A stretch of 47,287 nt of DNA, taken from Rudaea sp. Lineage in GTDB: Bacteria > Pseudomonadota > Gammaproteobacteria > Xanthomonadales > Rhodanobacteraceae. The translations under genes and the position numbers were made by a program. The stretch is taken from NCBI GenBank assembly GCA_031291055.1, contig JARLJU010000119.1, positions 1 to 47,287 on the forward strand, given 5' to 3'. Within the stretch, counting starts at the first letter, position 1. The number at the start of each line of letters is the position of its first letter. This document shows, one piece after another, positions 28,919 through 38,027 of this stretch. The notes beneath the pieces were generated by a model. It ran no database searches. It was not told where the DNA came from and was given only the letters and a program-made list of their open reading frames with translations.

Positions 28919-29767
28919 GTGATCAGCATCGTATTGCCCGCCAAGAATGAGGCCGCGGCCCTGGCAGGGCTGATACCGCGCCTGCGCGCCGCGCAGCCGG
29001 GCGCCGAGATCATCGTGATCGATGACGGTTCGACGGATGATACTCCCCGGTTGTGCGCAGGTACGGGTGTGACCTGCATACGCCAGCCCTATTCCATGGG
29101 CAACGGCGCGGCAATCAAGCGTGGCGCGCGCGCAGCCAGGGGCGACGTCCTCGTATTCATGGATGCCGACGGACAGCATGATCCGGCGGACATCGAGCGC
29201 CTGCTCAAGCGCCTGGACGAAGGCTACGACATGGTCGTCGGCGCCCGCGACTGGTCCGGCCAGGCCGGCGTCGGCAGGGGCGTGGCCAATACACTCTATA
29301 ACGGCCTGGCCAGCTGGATGACCGGCTTTACCGTACGCGATCTGACCTCCGGCTACCGCGCCGTGCGCGCCGACAAGTTCCGCGAATTCATCCACTTGCT
29401 GCCCAATGGATTTTCCTACCCGACCACGATCACGATGGCGTTCTTCCGCAGCGCCTATGCCGTTGCCTACGAGCCCCTCGCGGTGCACCAGCGCATCGGC
29501 AAGAGCCATATACGCCCCTTGCGCGACGGCGTGCGCTTTCTGCTGATCATCTTCAAGATTGCCACGCTGTATTCGCCGTTGAAGCTGTTCGTGCCCGCCA
29601 GCCTGCTGTTTTTTGCGCTCGGGCTGGGCAACTACATCCATACCTTCGTTACCGCACATCGCCTGACCAACATGAGCGTCCTGCTTTTCAGCGCATCGGT
29701 CATCGTGTTTCTGATCGGGCTGATCTCGGAGCAGATCACGGCGTTGATGTACAAAGCAAAAGATTGA
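28919..29767 (+). CDS. GT2 family glycosyltransferase, polyprenyl-phosphate type
   Basis: A 282-residue family 2 glycosyltransferase with the GT-A fold. It begins ISIVLPAKNEA, then VIDDGSTDDT, and has the metal-binding DADGQHD and the later TSGYRAV loop of dolichyl-phosphate mannosyltransferase-like enzymes. Two to three membrane spans form the C-terminus (~215-275), so it acts at the inner face of the membrane, probably loading a sugar on undecaprenyl phosphate. GTG 28919 gives the family start. It opens a + strand run of five overlapping genes. Confidence 0.85.
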   Translation: MISIVLPAKNEAAALAGLIPRLRAAQPGAEIIVIDDGSTDDTPRLCAGTGVTCIRQPYSMGNGAAIKRGARAARGDVLVFMDADGQHDPADIERLLKRLDEGYDMVVGARDWSGQAGVGRGVANTLYNGLASWMTGFTVRDLTSGYRAVRADKFREFIHLLPNGFSYPTTITMAFFRSAYAVAYEPLAVHQRIGKSHIRPLRDGVRFLLIIFKIATLYSPLKLFVPASLLFFALGLGNYIHTFVTAHRLTNMSVLLFSASVIVFLIGLISEQITALMYKAKD

Positions 29768-30495
29768 TGATGAATACTCGCGCGCTGCGGAAATATCTGG
29801 CCTCCCTGCGCTCGACTCCTTTCCATCCGCAGTGGTTCGTGTCGGGTGACCAGTCGCGGCGGCTACGCCACCTTCAGCAGCTATCGGGACTTGTGTTGGA
29901 CATTGGTTGTGCTGACAAGTCGCTCGCGGCCCATCTGCCGGAAGGCTGTCGTTACATCGGCTTGGACTACTACGCAACTGCCCATGGCACCTATATCACC
30001 TGCCCAGATGTGTATGCGGATGCGGGACAGTTGCCATTGGGTGACGAAAGCGTCGATAGCGTGCTCTTGTTTGAAGTACTCGAACATGTGCCAGATCCAG
30101 AGGCATCGATAAGGGAGATCGCCAGAGTATTGCGGCCACGTGGCACATTGTTGCTTAGCGTGCCGTTTGTCTATCCAATTCACGATGCGCCGTATGATTT
30201 CCATCGGTTCACCTGCTACGCACTGACGCGCTATCTTCACAAGCATGGTCTTTCAGTTGTGTCGATCGACCCGCACCTGCGCTCCATGGAAGTGGCAGGA
30301 CTCATGTTTGCCCTTGCTCTGGGTGATGCGGCGAAGCTCATCATCGAGCGTCATCCCTGGGCCTTTCTCGCGTTGTTTCCAATCGGCATTACGATTCTGT
30401 TGAGCAACTTGTCGGCGTGGGTCCTTGCGCGGTTGCTGCCGGCCTCCGACTTCATGCCGGGTGGTTACGAAGTCGTCGCGACGCGGGCTCCATGA
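29767..30495 (+). CDS. Class I SAM-dependent methyltransferase
   Basis: A 242-residue protein. The SAM-binding region is LDIGCADKS, a variant of the GxGxG loop; the later FEVLEHVPDPEASIREIARVL motif is typical of Methyltransf_11-type enzymes in surface-sugar clusters. The C-terminus carries a hydrophobic stretch (FLALFPIGITILLSNL), suggesting membrane contact. ATG 29767 shares a base with the preceding stop; ATG 29770 and TTG 29764 are alternatives. The substrate is unknown; a glycan or lipid-linked sugar is inferred from context. Confidence 0.75.
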   Translation: MMNTRALRKYLASLRSTPFHPQWFVSGDQSRRLRHLQQLSGLVLDIGCADKSLAAHLPEGCRYIGLDYYATAHGTYITCPDVYADAGQLPLGDESVDSVLLFEVLEHVPDPEASIREIARVLRPRGTLLLSVPFVYPIHDAPYDFHRFTCYALTRYLHKHGLSVVSIDPHLRSMEVAGLMFALALGDAAKLIIERHPWAFLALFPIGITILLSNLSAWVLARLLPASDFMPGGYEVVATRAP

Positions 30496-31640
30496 GTCGG
30501 CCAGACAGCTTGCTGGTGATTACCACCTCCTATCCAAGGGCAGCCGACGGCAGTGAGGCAGCAGGCTCATTTGTCGCCGATCTGGTCGACGAACTCGCGA
30601 AGCATTTGCCTGTCCGCGTCGTAGCGCCGGGAACTACGGTCGCACACGAAGTATGCTCGGCGAACATCGAGGTGTTCCGATTTGCTGCCCCGGCGCAGGC
30701 GTTGTCGCTACTCAAACCTTGGCGTCCGCGCGATGTGTACTGGGCCATTCGTGTGTTGCGAGGCGGTTGGGCGGCGGTGCGCAAGGCAGTCGGAAGCGAT
30801 GCAACCCACATACTTGCGCTATGGGGATTGCCCTGTGGAGAGTGGGCACGGCTCGTGGCTCGCAAGCACGGCATCGGCTATTCGGTATGGATGCTGGGGA
30901 GTGACGTCTGGTCTTTCGGCAGAATGCCAGTTTTACGTAAGATGTTGGCACGGGTGATCAGCCAGGCGCGACATGCCTATGCGGATGGCCATAAATTGGC
31001 CGCAGATGCCCATCGCATCGGTCGTGCGCCAGTGGCGTTTCTGCCCAGCACTCGAAAAATCAATGTGGTCAATCCGCCACCGCCACGCGCCGAGCCGCCC
31101 TATCGGTTGTTGTTTCTTGGTCGCTGGCATCCCAACAAGGGCGTTGATCTGCTCCTCGATGCGCTGGATATGCTGCAGGATGCCGACTGGGCGCTTATCC
31201 GATGCGTTGAAATTCAAGGCGGTGGCCCACTTCATTCACTGGTCCATGCGCGGGTTGCGAATCTGCGCGCTCGCGGGCGATCGGTCGAAGTGGGCGCTTT
31301 TCTCGCCAAGACCGATGCTGAAGCTGCCATCGCGCGTGCCGATTGGCTGCTGATTCCATCCCGTATCGAAAGCATTCCCGTCGTGTTTTCCGACGCGATG
31401 AAACTCGGCAGACCGGTGATCGCCATGCCGACGGGGGACCTGCCTCGACTGATCGGTGAAATCCCTGCTTGCGGCCTATTGGCGGATTCGCTCTCGAGCG
31501 AGGGATTTTGTCGCGCACTGAAGGCGGCGCTGCGAACCTCGCCGCGAGCCTATGCCGAGGGCGTGCGGCGGGAGGCGGCTTGCTTCGATCTTACCAGCAT
31601 AGCTGAGCGCATATGCCGGGAGATTCTGCACAATGATTGA
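30492..31640 (+). CDS. GT4 family glycosyltransferase
   Basis: A 382-residue GT-B glycosyltransferase. The N-terminal half begins LLVITTSYPRAADGSEAAG; the C-terminal domain has LLFLGRWHPNKGVDLLLDAL and the donor-site motif IPSRIESIPVVFSDAMKLG, where the Glu residue is expected to contact the nucleotide-sugar. The ATG overlaps the upstream stop by ATGA. Sugar and acceptor cannot be read from the sequence. Confidence 0.82.
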   Translation: MSRPDSLLVITTSYPRAADGSEAAGSFVADLVDELAKHLPVRVVAPGTTVAHEVCSANIEVFRFAAPAQALSLLKPWRPRDVYWAIRVLRGGWAAVRKAVGSDATHILALWGLPCGEWARLVARKHGIGYSVWMLGSDVWSFGRMPVLRKMLARVISQARHAYADGHKLAADAHRIGRAPVAFLPSTRKINVVNPPPPRAEPPYRLLFLGRWHPNKGVDLLLDALDMLQDADWALIRCVEIQGGGPLHSLVHARVANLRARGRSVEVGAFLAKTDAEAAIARADWLLIPSRIESIPVVFSDAMKLGRPVIAMPTGDLPRLIGEIPACGLLADSLSSEGFCRALKAALRTSPRAYAEGVRREAACFDLTSIAERICREILHND

Positions 31641-32397
31641 CGAAAAACCAGCCGTTGCCGACCCGCACTGGGGCCAGCTCGGTCGTGAGGAAAAGGCGGA
31701 ATGCATCCTTCGCACCGTCGAGAATTTCATCGGTCGCGACGTATCCCAAGGTGTCTGGCTGGATGTCGGCTGCGGCAGCGGTGGTGTCGCGGCCACGCTG
31801 GCGCAACACGTGAAGCAGGTGATTGGCGTCGATCCGGAATCCTGGCAGCGCTGGCAGCAAATGTGCGACAAGTCACCCAATCTGTCATTCCATGCCGGGT
31901 CCTATCGAGAACTGGAAAAGGTGCTCGCCGCCGAATCTGCCGATGTCGTCGTATGCAATCAGGTCTACGAGCACGTCGACGATCCGCAAGCGCTCCTGAG
32001 TGCGATCCATCGCGTCATGAAACCTGGCGGCCTGTGCTATTTCGCCGGGCCGAATTTGCTATGGCCGATCGAACCGCACGTGTTCTGGCCGTTCGTGCAT
32101 TGGTTGCCGCGCCTTTTTGCGCAACGGGCAATGACTGCCCTGGGGTCGAAACAGGCGCATTGCCTCGATGCATGGTCGTGGTCGTATTCGAGGCTGACGA
32201 AGGCTTTCGTTCGGGCGGGCTTCGTCGCTTCCGGAGCGATCAGCGAGCGTATTCGCGCTCAAGCACAAGTCAGTCCTTCGACGTTCTCGCGAATGGCAGC
32301 GCATTTGCCACGATCCGTTGTTTCCGTGTTGACGCCTGTCGCGCCCGGGTTTGTTTTCATTCTTACAAAACCTGAAGCCATTGCAGCCTCCCCATGA
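31633..32397 (+). CDS. Class I SAM-dependent methyltransferase
   Basis: A 254-residue methyltransferase with a clear motif I WLDVGCGSGGVAATLA, acidic loop GVDPE, and CNQVYEHVDDPQ followed by IHRVMKPGG. It overlaps the upstream glycosyltransferase by eight bases and the next gene by four, so it belongs to the same run. It is not closely similar to the methyltransferase two genes before. Likely target is a sugar in the same glycan; not proven. Confidence 0.8.
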   Translation: MIDEKPAVADPHWGQLGREEKAECILRTVENFIGRDVSQGVWLDVGCGSGGVAATLAQHVKQVIGVDPESWQRWQQMCDKSPNLSFHAGSYRELEKVLAAESADVVVCNQVYEHVDDPQALLSAIHRVMKPGGLCYFAGPNLLWPIEPHVFWPFVHWLPRLFAQRAMTALGSKQAHCLDAWSWSYSRLTKAFVRAGFVASGAISERIRAQAQVSPSTFSRMAAHLPRSVVSVLTPVAPGFVFILTKPEAIAASP

Positions 32398-33326
32398 AGG
32401 ATATGCCTTGGCGTAAACGCTGGCGTTGGGTATTCCTTGCGCTGTCCTTCCTCGCCCTGGGCTGGACGGCAGCCTTGCTGTGGCAGGCATGGCCGGGCCT
32501 GCAGGTACATTTGCCGCAACTCCGGAAGCGCTGGCTGTGGGCGAGCCTGGGTTGCATGCTATTGTCGGGTTACCTGGGTTTTGAATCCTTCCGCATTATC
32601 GTGCTGCGGCTCAAGCCGGCCTTGTACGGAAGGTTGCATCTGGCGCATCTGTATTTTTTCGCTCAGTCGATGAAGCATCTGCCAGGGCGGGTCTGGGGCG
32701 TGGCCTATCAGTCGATGGTGGGTGGCGATGCTTCGCCAGCCGAGTGGATCGGCGCCAATGTGCTCTACATGTTTTTCAGCACTGGTTTTGCCATTTGGGT
32801 GGCCACGTTGTTGCTCGCTTGCATGCACGGACTCCTGTCGGGAGCAGCGGTAGCGCTTGCAGGCTTGGCCATTTATGCGTTTGGCTGGAATCCGCGTCCA
32901 TTGGGTGCCCTGCTGGATTTGCTGCGCACGTTTCCCTGGCGCGCGATTGACCGCTTATGTGATGCAGTGCAACCCATGTTGGCTGCGAATCGCGTGTTCA
33001 AGCTGCAGTTGCTGTTGCTGTTTGCTTTGAGCTGGCTGTGCTACCTGTCGGCGTGGGCGGCTCTGGGCACGGCTTGGCCCGGGCTCGACGCCGACGATGG
33101 CATCCTGCTATGCGCGTACTACACGATCGCCTGGGCGGTGGGTTATCTCAGCGTGGTAACGCCATCGGGCCTGGGCGTGCGTGAGTTGGTATTCACGCTT
33201 CTGGCCCAGCGTTTCCCAGCCGATGCGATCGCCGCAATGGCCGTATTCGGGCGAGCCGGCCTGCTGATCGTCGACGTGGTGTTCGCAATCCTGTTCGCGC
33301 CGTTTCGCGGAGAAAAACGCGCATGA
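32394..33326 (+). CDS. YbhN/LPG-synthase-TM-like polytopic membrane protein
   Basis: A 310-residue protein with about eight membrane spans, resembling the flippase-like membrane domain of lysylphosphatidylglycerol synthases (UPF0104/YbhN). The family motif region appears as MKHLPGRVWGVAYQ in the middle and VVTPSGLGVRELVFTLLAQ near the end. Members in sugar clusters are thought to handle lipid-linked intermediates, but their function is not settled. Last gene of the + strand run, with ATGA overlap. Confidence 0.78.
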   Translation: MKDMPWRKRWRWVFLALSFLALGWTAALLWQAWPGLQVHLPQLRKRWLWASLGCMLLSGYLGFESFRIIVLRLKPALYGRLHLAHLYFFAQSMKHLPGRVWGVAYQSMVGGDASPAEWIGANVLYMFFSTGFAIWVATLLLACMHGLLSGAAVALAGLAIYAFGWNPRPLGALLDLLRTFPWRAIDRLCDAVQPMLAANRVFKLQLLLLFALSWLCYLSAWAALGTAWPGLDADDGILLCAYYTIAWAVGYLSVVTPSGLGVRELVFTLLAQRFPADAIAAMAVFGRAGLLIVDVVFAILFAPFRGEKRA

Positions 33327-33402
33327 CGGTCGCCGTGACTTCCGGTCTCGCAGCGTGACAACTCGGTCACTGCCCGGTGCAAATGCAGCGTATCTCAATC
33401 GA

Positions 33403-34080
33403 TCAACCAGTGATCGCTGCGTCACCGGATTGTTTGGCCACCTTGGTTATCGCCTTGATGGCCCGGGCAGGAACCCCGGCCACCACGACAGCGGCGGGCA
33501 CATCCGTTGTTACCACGGCTCCCGCCGCGGCCACAGCGAGATCATGGATTCTTACGCCCGCAAGGACAGTGACGTTCGCCCCCAGCCAGCAATCGCTGCC
33601 GATGCATACGTCGCTGGTTTGCGGCGGATAATATTCCGCCAACAAGGACGCGTGCGCAGCGCCGGGATCGGCATGAGTCAAAATGGTCACCCCCGGCGAA
33701 AGTGTGCTGCGCGTGCCGATCACCACTCGCCCGGCAAGGTCCAGACGGCAGCCGGGACCGATATGAATATCGTCCGCGAGTACAAGATTCCGGAAGCCTT
33801 GGCCCAGATTGAACAACTGGATTTCATAGATGCGCACGTTCCTGCCGATCCGCGCACCCAGCAACTTCAGCAGTCGTGCGCGAAGACGCGGGTTGATGCA
33901 CCAGCGCAGCGCTTTTTCGATGAGCAGATACAAGCCGTGACGCAGGGAATGTCCAAACCCGGCGCGCGCCGGAGCCGACACGGATGATTTGTCGCTGGTC
34001 ATGGATGGCACGCGCATGCGCAGCGAGGGAAATGCAAACCAGGCCAGCACAACCAATCCCGGTCGAGTTGGTCCGGCCAT
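33403..34080 (-). CDS. Hexapeptide-repeat acyltransferase (WbbJ/maltose-O-acetyltransferase type)
   Basis: A left-handed beta-helix acyltransferase of up to 225 residues. Hexapeptide turns such as IGRNVRIYEIQL, DIHIGPGCRLDLAG, IGSDCWLGANVTVLAGVRI and the closing GVPARAIK are visible. These enzymes acetylate sugars, often the amino group made by a DegT aminotransferase. ATG 34080 has a weak GGGAA upstream; ATG 34017 and 34002 are possible shorter starts, and the first 26 residues do not look like the family. It lies 75 bases after the DegT gene on the same strand. Confidence 0.8.
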   Translation of the reverse strand: MAGPTRPGLVVLAWFAFPSLRMRVPSMTSDKSSVSAPARAGFGHSLRHGLYLLIEKALRWCINPRLRARLLKLLGARIGRNVRIYEIQLFNLGQGFRNLVLADDIHIGPGCRLDLAGRVVIGTRSTLSPGVTILTHADPGAAHASLLAEYYPPQTSDVCIGSDCWLGANVTVLAGVRIHDLAVAAAGAVVTTDVPAAVVVAGVPARAIKAITKVAKQSGDAAITG

Positions 34081-34155
34081 GGATCACAGCATTCCCGGCC
34101 TGCCGGGTGCCGCCGGCGCATGAAAATGGATGACGGGCTGCTTCCTCTCATCACA

Positions 34156-35343
34156 TCACGAACGAGCGGTTGAAAGTGTCTGTTGCAAGGCCGAAATCAC
34201 CCGCTCGACCTCAACATCGCTGAGCTTGGGCGACAGCGGCAGACTCACGGTCTGCCGGCCGACGCGCATTGCATTCGGCCACTGTTCCGGCATCCAGCCG
34301 TAGCTTTGCTGGTAGTACGGGTGTTCCGGTACGGAAAGATAGTGCACGCCGGTGCCGATGCGCTGCGTGTTCATCGTGTCGAGAAAGGCGTCGCGCGAGA
34401 TGCCGCAGCGCTCTTCATCGATCAAGACCGTGAACAGGTGGTATGCATGTCGCGTATCCGCTGCAGGCGCGGCAGGCAAGCCGATCGGCAATCCGGCGAA
34501 GGCTTGCATGTAACGTTTCCAGATGGCTTCGCGACGCCTCCAGTTCTGTTCGACGCGCGCAAGCTGATGGATGCCGATCGCGGCCTGCAGATCCATCATG
34601 TTGTACTTGAAGCCCGCTTCGATGACCTGGTAGTGCTTGTAGCCCTTGTCGCCGAAGCGGTGCCACGCGTCCTTGCTCATCCCGTGCAACGCCAGCACCT
34701 TTGCGCGGGCGATGCTGGCTTCGTCACGGCCGACGATCATGCCGCCCTCGCCGGTGACCACATTCTTGGTCGCGTAGAAACTGAAGCAGCCGAAATCGCC
34801 GAACGTGCCGGCCTTGCGTCCGTGGTATTCGGTTTCGATGGCATGCGCGCAATCTTCGATGACCAGTAGATCATGTTTGCGCGCGATAGCCATGATCGCA
34901 TCCATCTCGCACGGACGCCCGGCAAAGTGGACCGGCAGGACCGCCCGCGTGCGCGGCGTGATCGCCGCTTCAATCGCGGCAGGCGCGATGTTCTGCGTCA
35001 CCGGGTCGATATCCGCGAGCACCGGAGCAAGGCCGGCATGGATGATCGCGTTGACGCTGGCGCAGAAAGTCAATGGCGTGGTGATGACCTCGCTGCCCGG
35101 CTCAAGTCCCGAAGCGACCATGCTGACGTGCAGCGCCGCCGTGCACGAATTGACAGCGGCGACTCGCGCAGGCGACAGGTTCTGGTACGCCGCGAAATCG
35201 CGCTCGAACTGTGCCACGCGCGGACCGGTACCCAGCCAGCCCGAGCGCATGCAGGCAATCACCTCGTCGATTTCCGCCTGTTCGATCAGCGGTGAGCCGA
35301 AAATCAGGAAAGGCTCAGGGGGTGAATCGGCTTGACTGCGCAT
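34156..35343 (-). CDS. DegT/DnrJ/EryC1/StrS sugar aminotransferase
   Basis: A 395-residue PLP enzyme of the nucleotide-sugar aminotransferase family, which turns a keto-sugar into an amino-sugar. The PLP lysine is K193 in FYATKN, D164 lies in VIEDCAHA, and GEGG follows the lysine. Paired with the downstream acyltransferase, it fits synthesis of an N-acetylated amino-deoxysugar. The dehydratase that would supply the keto-sugar is not in the window. Confidence 0.9.
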   Translation of the reverse strand: MRSQADSPPEPFLIFGSPLIEQAEIDEVIACMRSGWLGTGPRVAQFERDFAAYQNLSPARVAAVNSCTAALHVSMVASGLEPGSEVITTPLTFCASVNAIIHAGLAPVLADIDPVTQNIAPAAIEAAITPRTRAVLPVHFAGRPCEMDAIMAIARKHDLLVIEDCAHAIETEYHGRKAGTFGDFGCFSFYATKNVVTGEGGMIVGRDEASIARAKVLALHGMSKDAWHRFGDKGYKHYQVIEAGFKYNMMDLQAAIGIHQLARVEQNWRRREAIWKRYMQAFAGLPIGLPAAPAADTRHAYHLFTVLIDEERCGISRDAFLDTMNTQRIGTGVHYLSVPEHPYYQQSYGWMPEQWPNAMRVGRQTVSLPLSPKLSDVEVERVISALQQTLSTARS

Positions 35344-35377
35344 GTCGAACCTGATGCTCTGAAACAGGACGGGTGGA

Positions 35378-35586
35378 TTATCGTCTGCAAATCCGCAGCG
35401 CGGGTAAAGAGCTGGATGTGGCCTCGAAGCGATCGGCCGGGGTCAGTTGCAGGTAATGGTACCCTAGGCCGTGCACGATCGACGCTACCCAATGCCAGGG
35501 CGTGGCATGGATGATGGCCATTTCCCGGCAATACCTCTCAAAATCGATTTGTTTGAGCCGGTGATCAAGCGACGAAGTCAGCCCTC
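35378..35586 (-). pseudogene. possible C-terminal gene remnant
   Basis: A 69-codon stretch free of stops, ending at TAA 35380-35378, lies upstream of and on the same strand as the DegT gene. Its translation (for example DFERYCREMAIIHATPWHWV) has the composition of a folded protein and no repeats. The only ATG inside (35521) gives a 47-residue peptide without a ribosome site. A stop and the start of a divergent glycosyltransferase gene cut it off upstream. It may be the tail of a gene lost in a rearrangement. No family is recognised. Confidence 0.35.
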
Positions 35587-36822
35587 ATGACAGTTGATAG
35601 CTCGAACCAGCCCAAACGGCGGCTTTTGGTCGTGACATCGATGTTTCCGCGCTGGGCGGATGATTCCGAACCTGGATTCGTATTTGAGCTTTCGCGCCGG
35701 CTGACTGCCGGATTCGATGTGCGCGTGCTGGCACCGCATGCGCGGGGAGCCGCCGCCACGGAAGTTATGGACGGCGTCGAGGTTGTGCGTTACCGCTACG
35801 CTCCAGAGTCGTTTGAAACCCTTGCCTATGGCGGCGGCATTGTGCCGAAGCTGCGCAAGCAACCGTGGAAGTGGCTGCTCGTGCCGTTCTTTTTATTCGG
35901 ACAGTACCTGGCGATACGCCGCGAACTCAAATGCTGGCGGCCAGATGCGATTCACGCGCACTGGATCATTCCCCAGGGTGTGATTGCTGCAATCGTGTGT
36001 GGGTCGCGCAAGCGCCCCGTGCTGATTACGACAGCTCATGGCACGGACGTATTTGCATTGAACGGCCGCTTGCTGCGGCGCGTGAAGCGGTTTGTCCTTG
36101 ATCGTTCTGATGCCGTGACTGTCGTCAGTAATGCCCTGCGCGAGGTCGTAAGCTGTTTTGTCACCGACGTTGGCAAGATCCGGGTGGAACCAATGGGCGT
36201 TGACCTGAAACATCGCTTCACTCTCGATGCGGAATCGAAACGGTCTCATCACGAGATTCTTTTTGTTGGCAGGCTGGCAGAAATAAAGGGCCTTCGTTAC
36301 CTGCTCGATGCTGTCGCAACACGGCTGCTCAAGCGATATCCTGACGTTTCAATTGTGATCGTGGGGTTCGGCCCTGAGGAAGCAGCACTACGTGCGCAAG
36401 CCAAAGAGCTGGGAATAGAGGATCGCGTCACCTTCTTGGGTCCCGTTGCTCAATCGGCACTACCGGCTTTGTACCGGCGTGCAAGCGTATTTGTCGCACC
36501 GTTCGTGCGAGGCAGGTACGGTGATCAGGAAGGCCTGGGTCTGGTGCTTGTCGAAGCGATCGGTTGTGCGTGCCCGGTTGTGGCTTCCGCACTGCCCGGC
36601 GTACGTGATGTGGTCGGTGCGTACACCCAGTGCCTGGTCGAGCCAGGCAACAGCAGCGTGCTTGCGGACGCGATTGCGGGAGTGCTCGACGATCCGAATG
36701 CGGCAGCCCGGCTCAACAATGAGTTGCGCGATCACGTCTTGGTGAAATTCGACTGGACTGCCGTAGCTCAGCGTTACCAGCAATTGCTCGGGAGTGCAAT
36801 TCAAGGTAGAACGATTGCTTGA
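35587..36822 (+). CDS. GT4 family glycosyltransferase
   Basis: A 411-residue GT-B glycosyltransferase of the WcaL/RfaG type. It begins LLVVTSMFPRWADDSEPGFV and has HAHWIIPQG and TTAHGTDVFAL in the acceptor half. The donor half has ILFVGRLAEIKGLRYLLDA and, at the nucleotide-sugar site, FVAPFVRGRYGDQEGLGLVLVEA (in segments). Start ATG 35587 follows CGAAGTCAGCCCTC, without a strong ribosome site. The sugar transferred is unknown. Confidence 0.85.
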   Translation: MTVDSSNQPKRRLLVVTSMFPRWADDSEPGFVFELSRRLTAGFDVRVLAPHARGAAATEVMDGVEVVRYRYAPESFETLAYGGGIVPKLRKQPWKWLLVPFFLFGQYLAIRRELKCWRPDAIHAHWIIPQGVIAAIVCGSRKRPVLITTAHGTDVFALNGRLLRRVKRFVLDRSDAVTVVSNALREVVSCFVTDVGKIRVEPMGVDLKHRFTLDAESKRSHHEILFVGRLAEIKGLRYLLDAVATRLLKRYPDVSIVIVGFGPEEAALRAQAKELGIEDRVTFLGPVAQSALPALYRRASVFVAPFVRGRYGDQEGLGLVLVEAIGCACPVVASALPGVRDVVGAYTQCLVEPGNSSVLADAIAGVLDDPNAAARLNNELRDHVLVKFDWTAVAQRYQQLLGSAIQGRTIA

Positions 36823-36938
36823 GCAAGTTGATTGCGATTGAATCTATTGCACCGGGGTTGGGCACAAGAGTGCGGCCAAGATATGCAAGCGCGACCTTGA
36901 CGGGCCAGGCGAATTGAAAAATCAGCTATATCACCCGT

Positions 36939-37994
36939 GTGCCAAAAAATGCTGACTTCCGGGTTTTGACCGTGAGCTTAGGATTCGAAAAATTGCGCGT
37001 CTGGCTCCCTGCAATTCGCGCTGGCAGCGGGGCCGACGTCTTCACCGAGCGTCTTGCTGCGGCGCTCACTCGTCGCGGCGTTGAGGCGATTGTCAGCTGG
37101 TTTCCGCATCGCTCGGAACTGATGCCGGATATGCTTCGGTTTGCCTGGATGCCAGAACGCATCAACGTTATCCACACCAACAGTGCCTATGCGTTCGCAT
37201 TCAAACGCAAAGGTATACCGCTGGTCGTCACAGAACATCACTACACGCTTGACCCGGCGTACCGTCCGTACATGTCCCCGGCGCAACGTCTTTACCACGG
37301 AATCTTGGTGAAACCGTACCTTCGCCGCTCTTATGCAGCGGCGGACGCGATCACGACGGACAGCCTTTTCACTGCCAAGGTGCTTAACGACGTCGCTGGA
37401 GTTCGGGCAACCCGGACAATACAGCTCTGGGTCGATTACGATGCCTTCTCGCCTCGGGTTGGTAACCCGCCGAAGCATGGGGGTGTCTTTCGGCTGTTGT
37501 TTGTTGGAAACGCTTCCAGGCGCAAGGGCGCGGATGTCATCGCCCCCCTTGCACGGCGTCTCGGCGCCGGTTTCGAAATACGCTGCTCAGCTGGGTTGCG
37601 GCGGCAGATGCAGCAAGCGCTGGCGGACAACGTACGCATGCTTGGGCGGCTTACACAGGAGCAACTTATTCAGGAATATCGCGATTGCGACGCGGTATTG
37701 GTGCCTTCGCGCTACGAAGGCTTTGGTTACGCCGCTCTCGAAGGCATGGCATGCGGCAAACCAGTGGTTGGATTCCGGTGTGGGGCGGTGGCTGAAGTGG
37801 TCAGCGAGGGAAAAACGGCATTGCTCGCCGATATCGACGACGTGGACACTCTGGCGCGATACTGCGAGCAACTGAAGCAGAACCCGGAGATAGCAGGAAT
37901 CTTGGGAGAGACCGGTCGAGACCGGGCGGTATCATTATTCTCAGAGAGCAAGGGCATCGATTCATACTTGGAGTTATATCGATCCTTGCAGTAA
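36939..37994 (+). CDS. GT4 family glycosyltransferase
   Basis: A 351-residue GT-B glycosyltransferase. The N-terminal half includes AGSGADVFTERLAAAL and HTNSAYAFAFKRKGIPLVVT; the C-terminal half has LLFVGNASRRKGADVI and the donor motif PSRYEGFGYAALEGMACGKP. GTG 36939 is the first start in the frame and no better one is evident; a short leader remains uncertain. The 116 bases before it contain TTGACG (36896) but no convincing -10. Its base composition is lower in GC than the dcw genes. Confidence 0.83.
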   Translation: MPKNADFRVLTVSLGFEKLRVWLPAIRAGSGADVFTERLAAALTRRGVEAIVSWFPHRSELMPDMLRFAWMPERINVIHTNSAYAFAFKRKGIPLVVTEHHYTLDPAYRPYMSPAQRLYHGILVKPYLRRSYAAADAITTDSLFTAKVLNDVAGVRATRTIQLWVDYDAFSPRVGNPPKHGGVFRLLFVGNASRRKGADVIAPLARRLGAGFEIRCSAGLRRQMQQALADNVRMLGRLTQEQLIQEYRDCDAVLVPSRYEGFGYAALEGMACGKPVVGFRCGAVAEVVSEGKTALLADIDDVDTLARYCEQLKQNPEIAGILGETGRDRAVSLFSESKGIDSYLELYRSLQ

Positions 37995-38027
37995 CACACG
38001 CGTTGATTACCCGCTGGAAAAGTGCGT

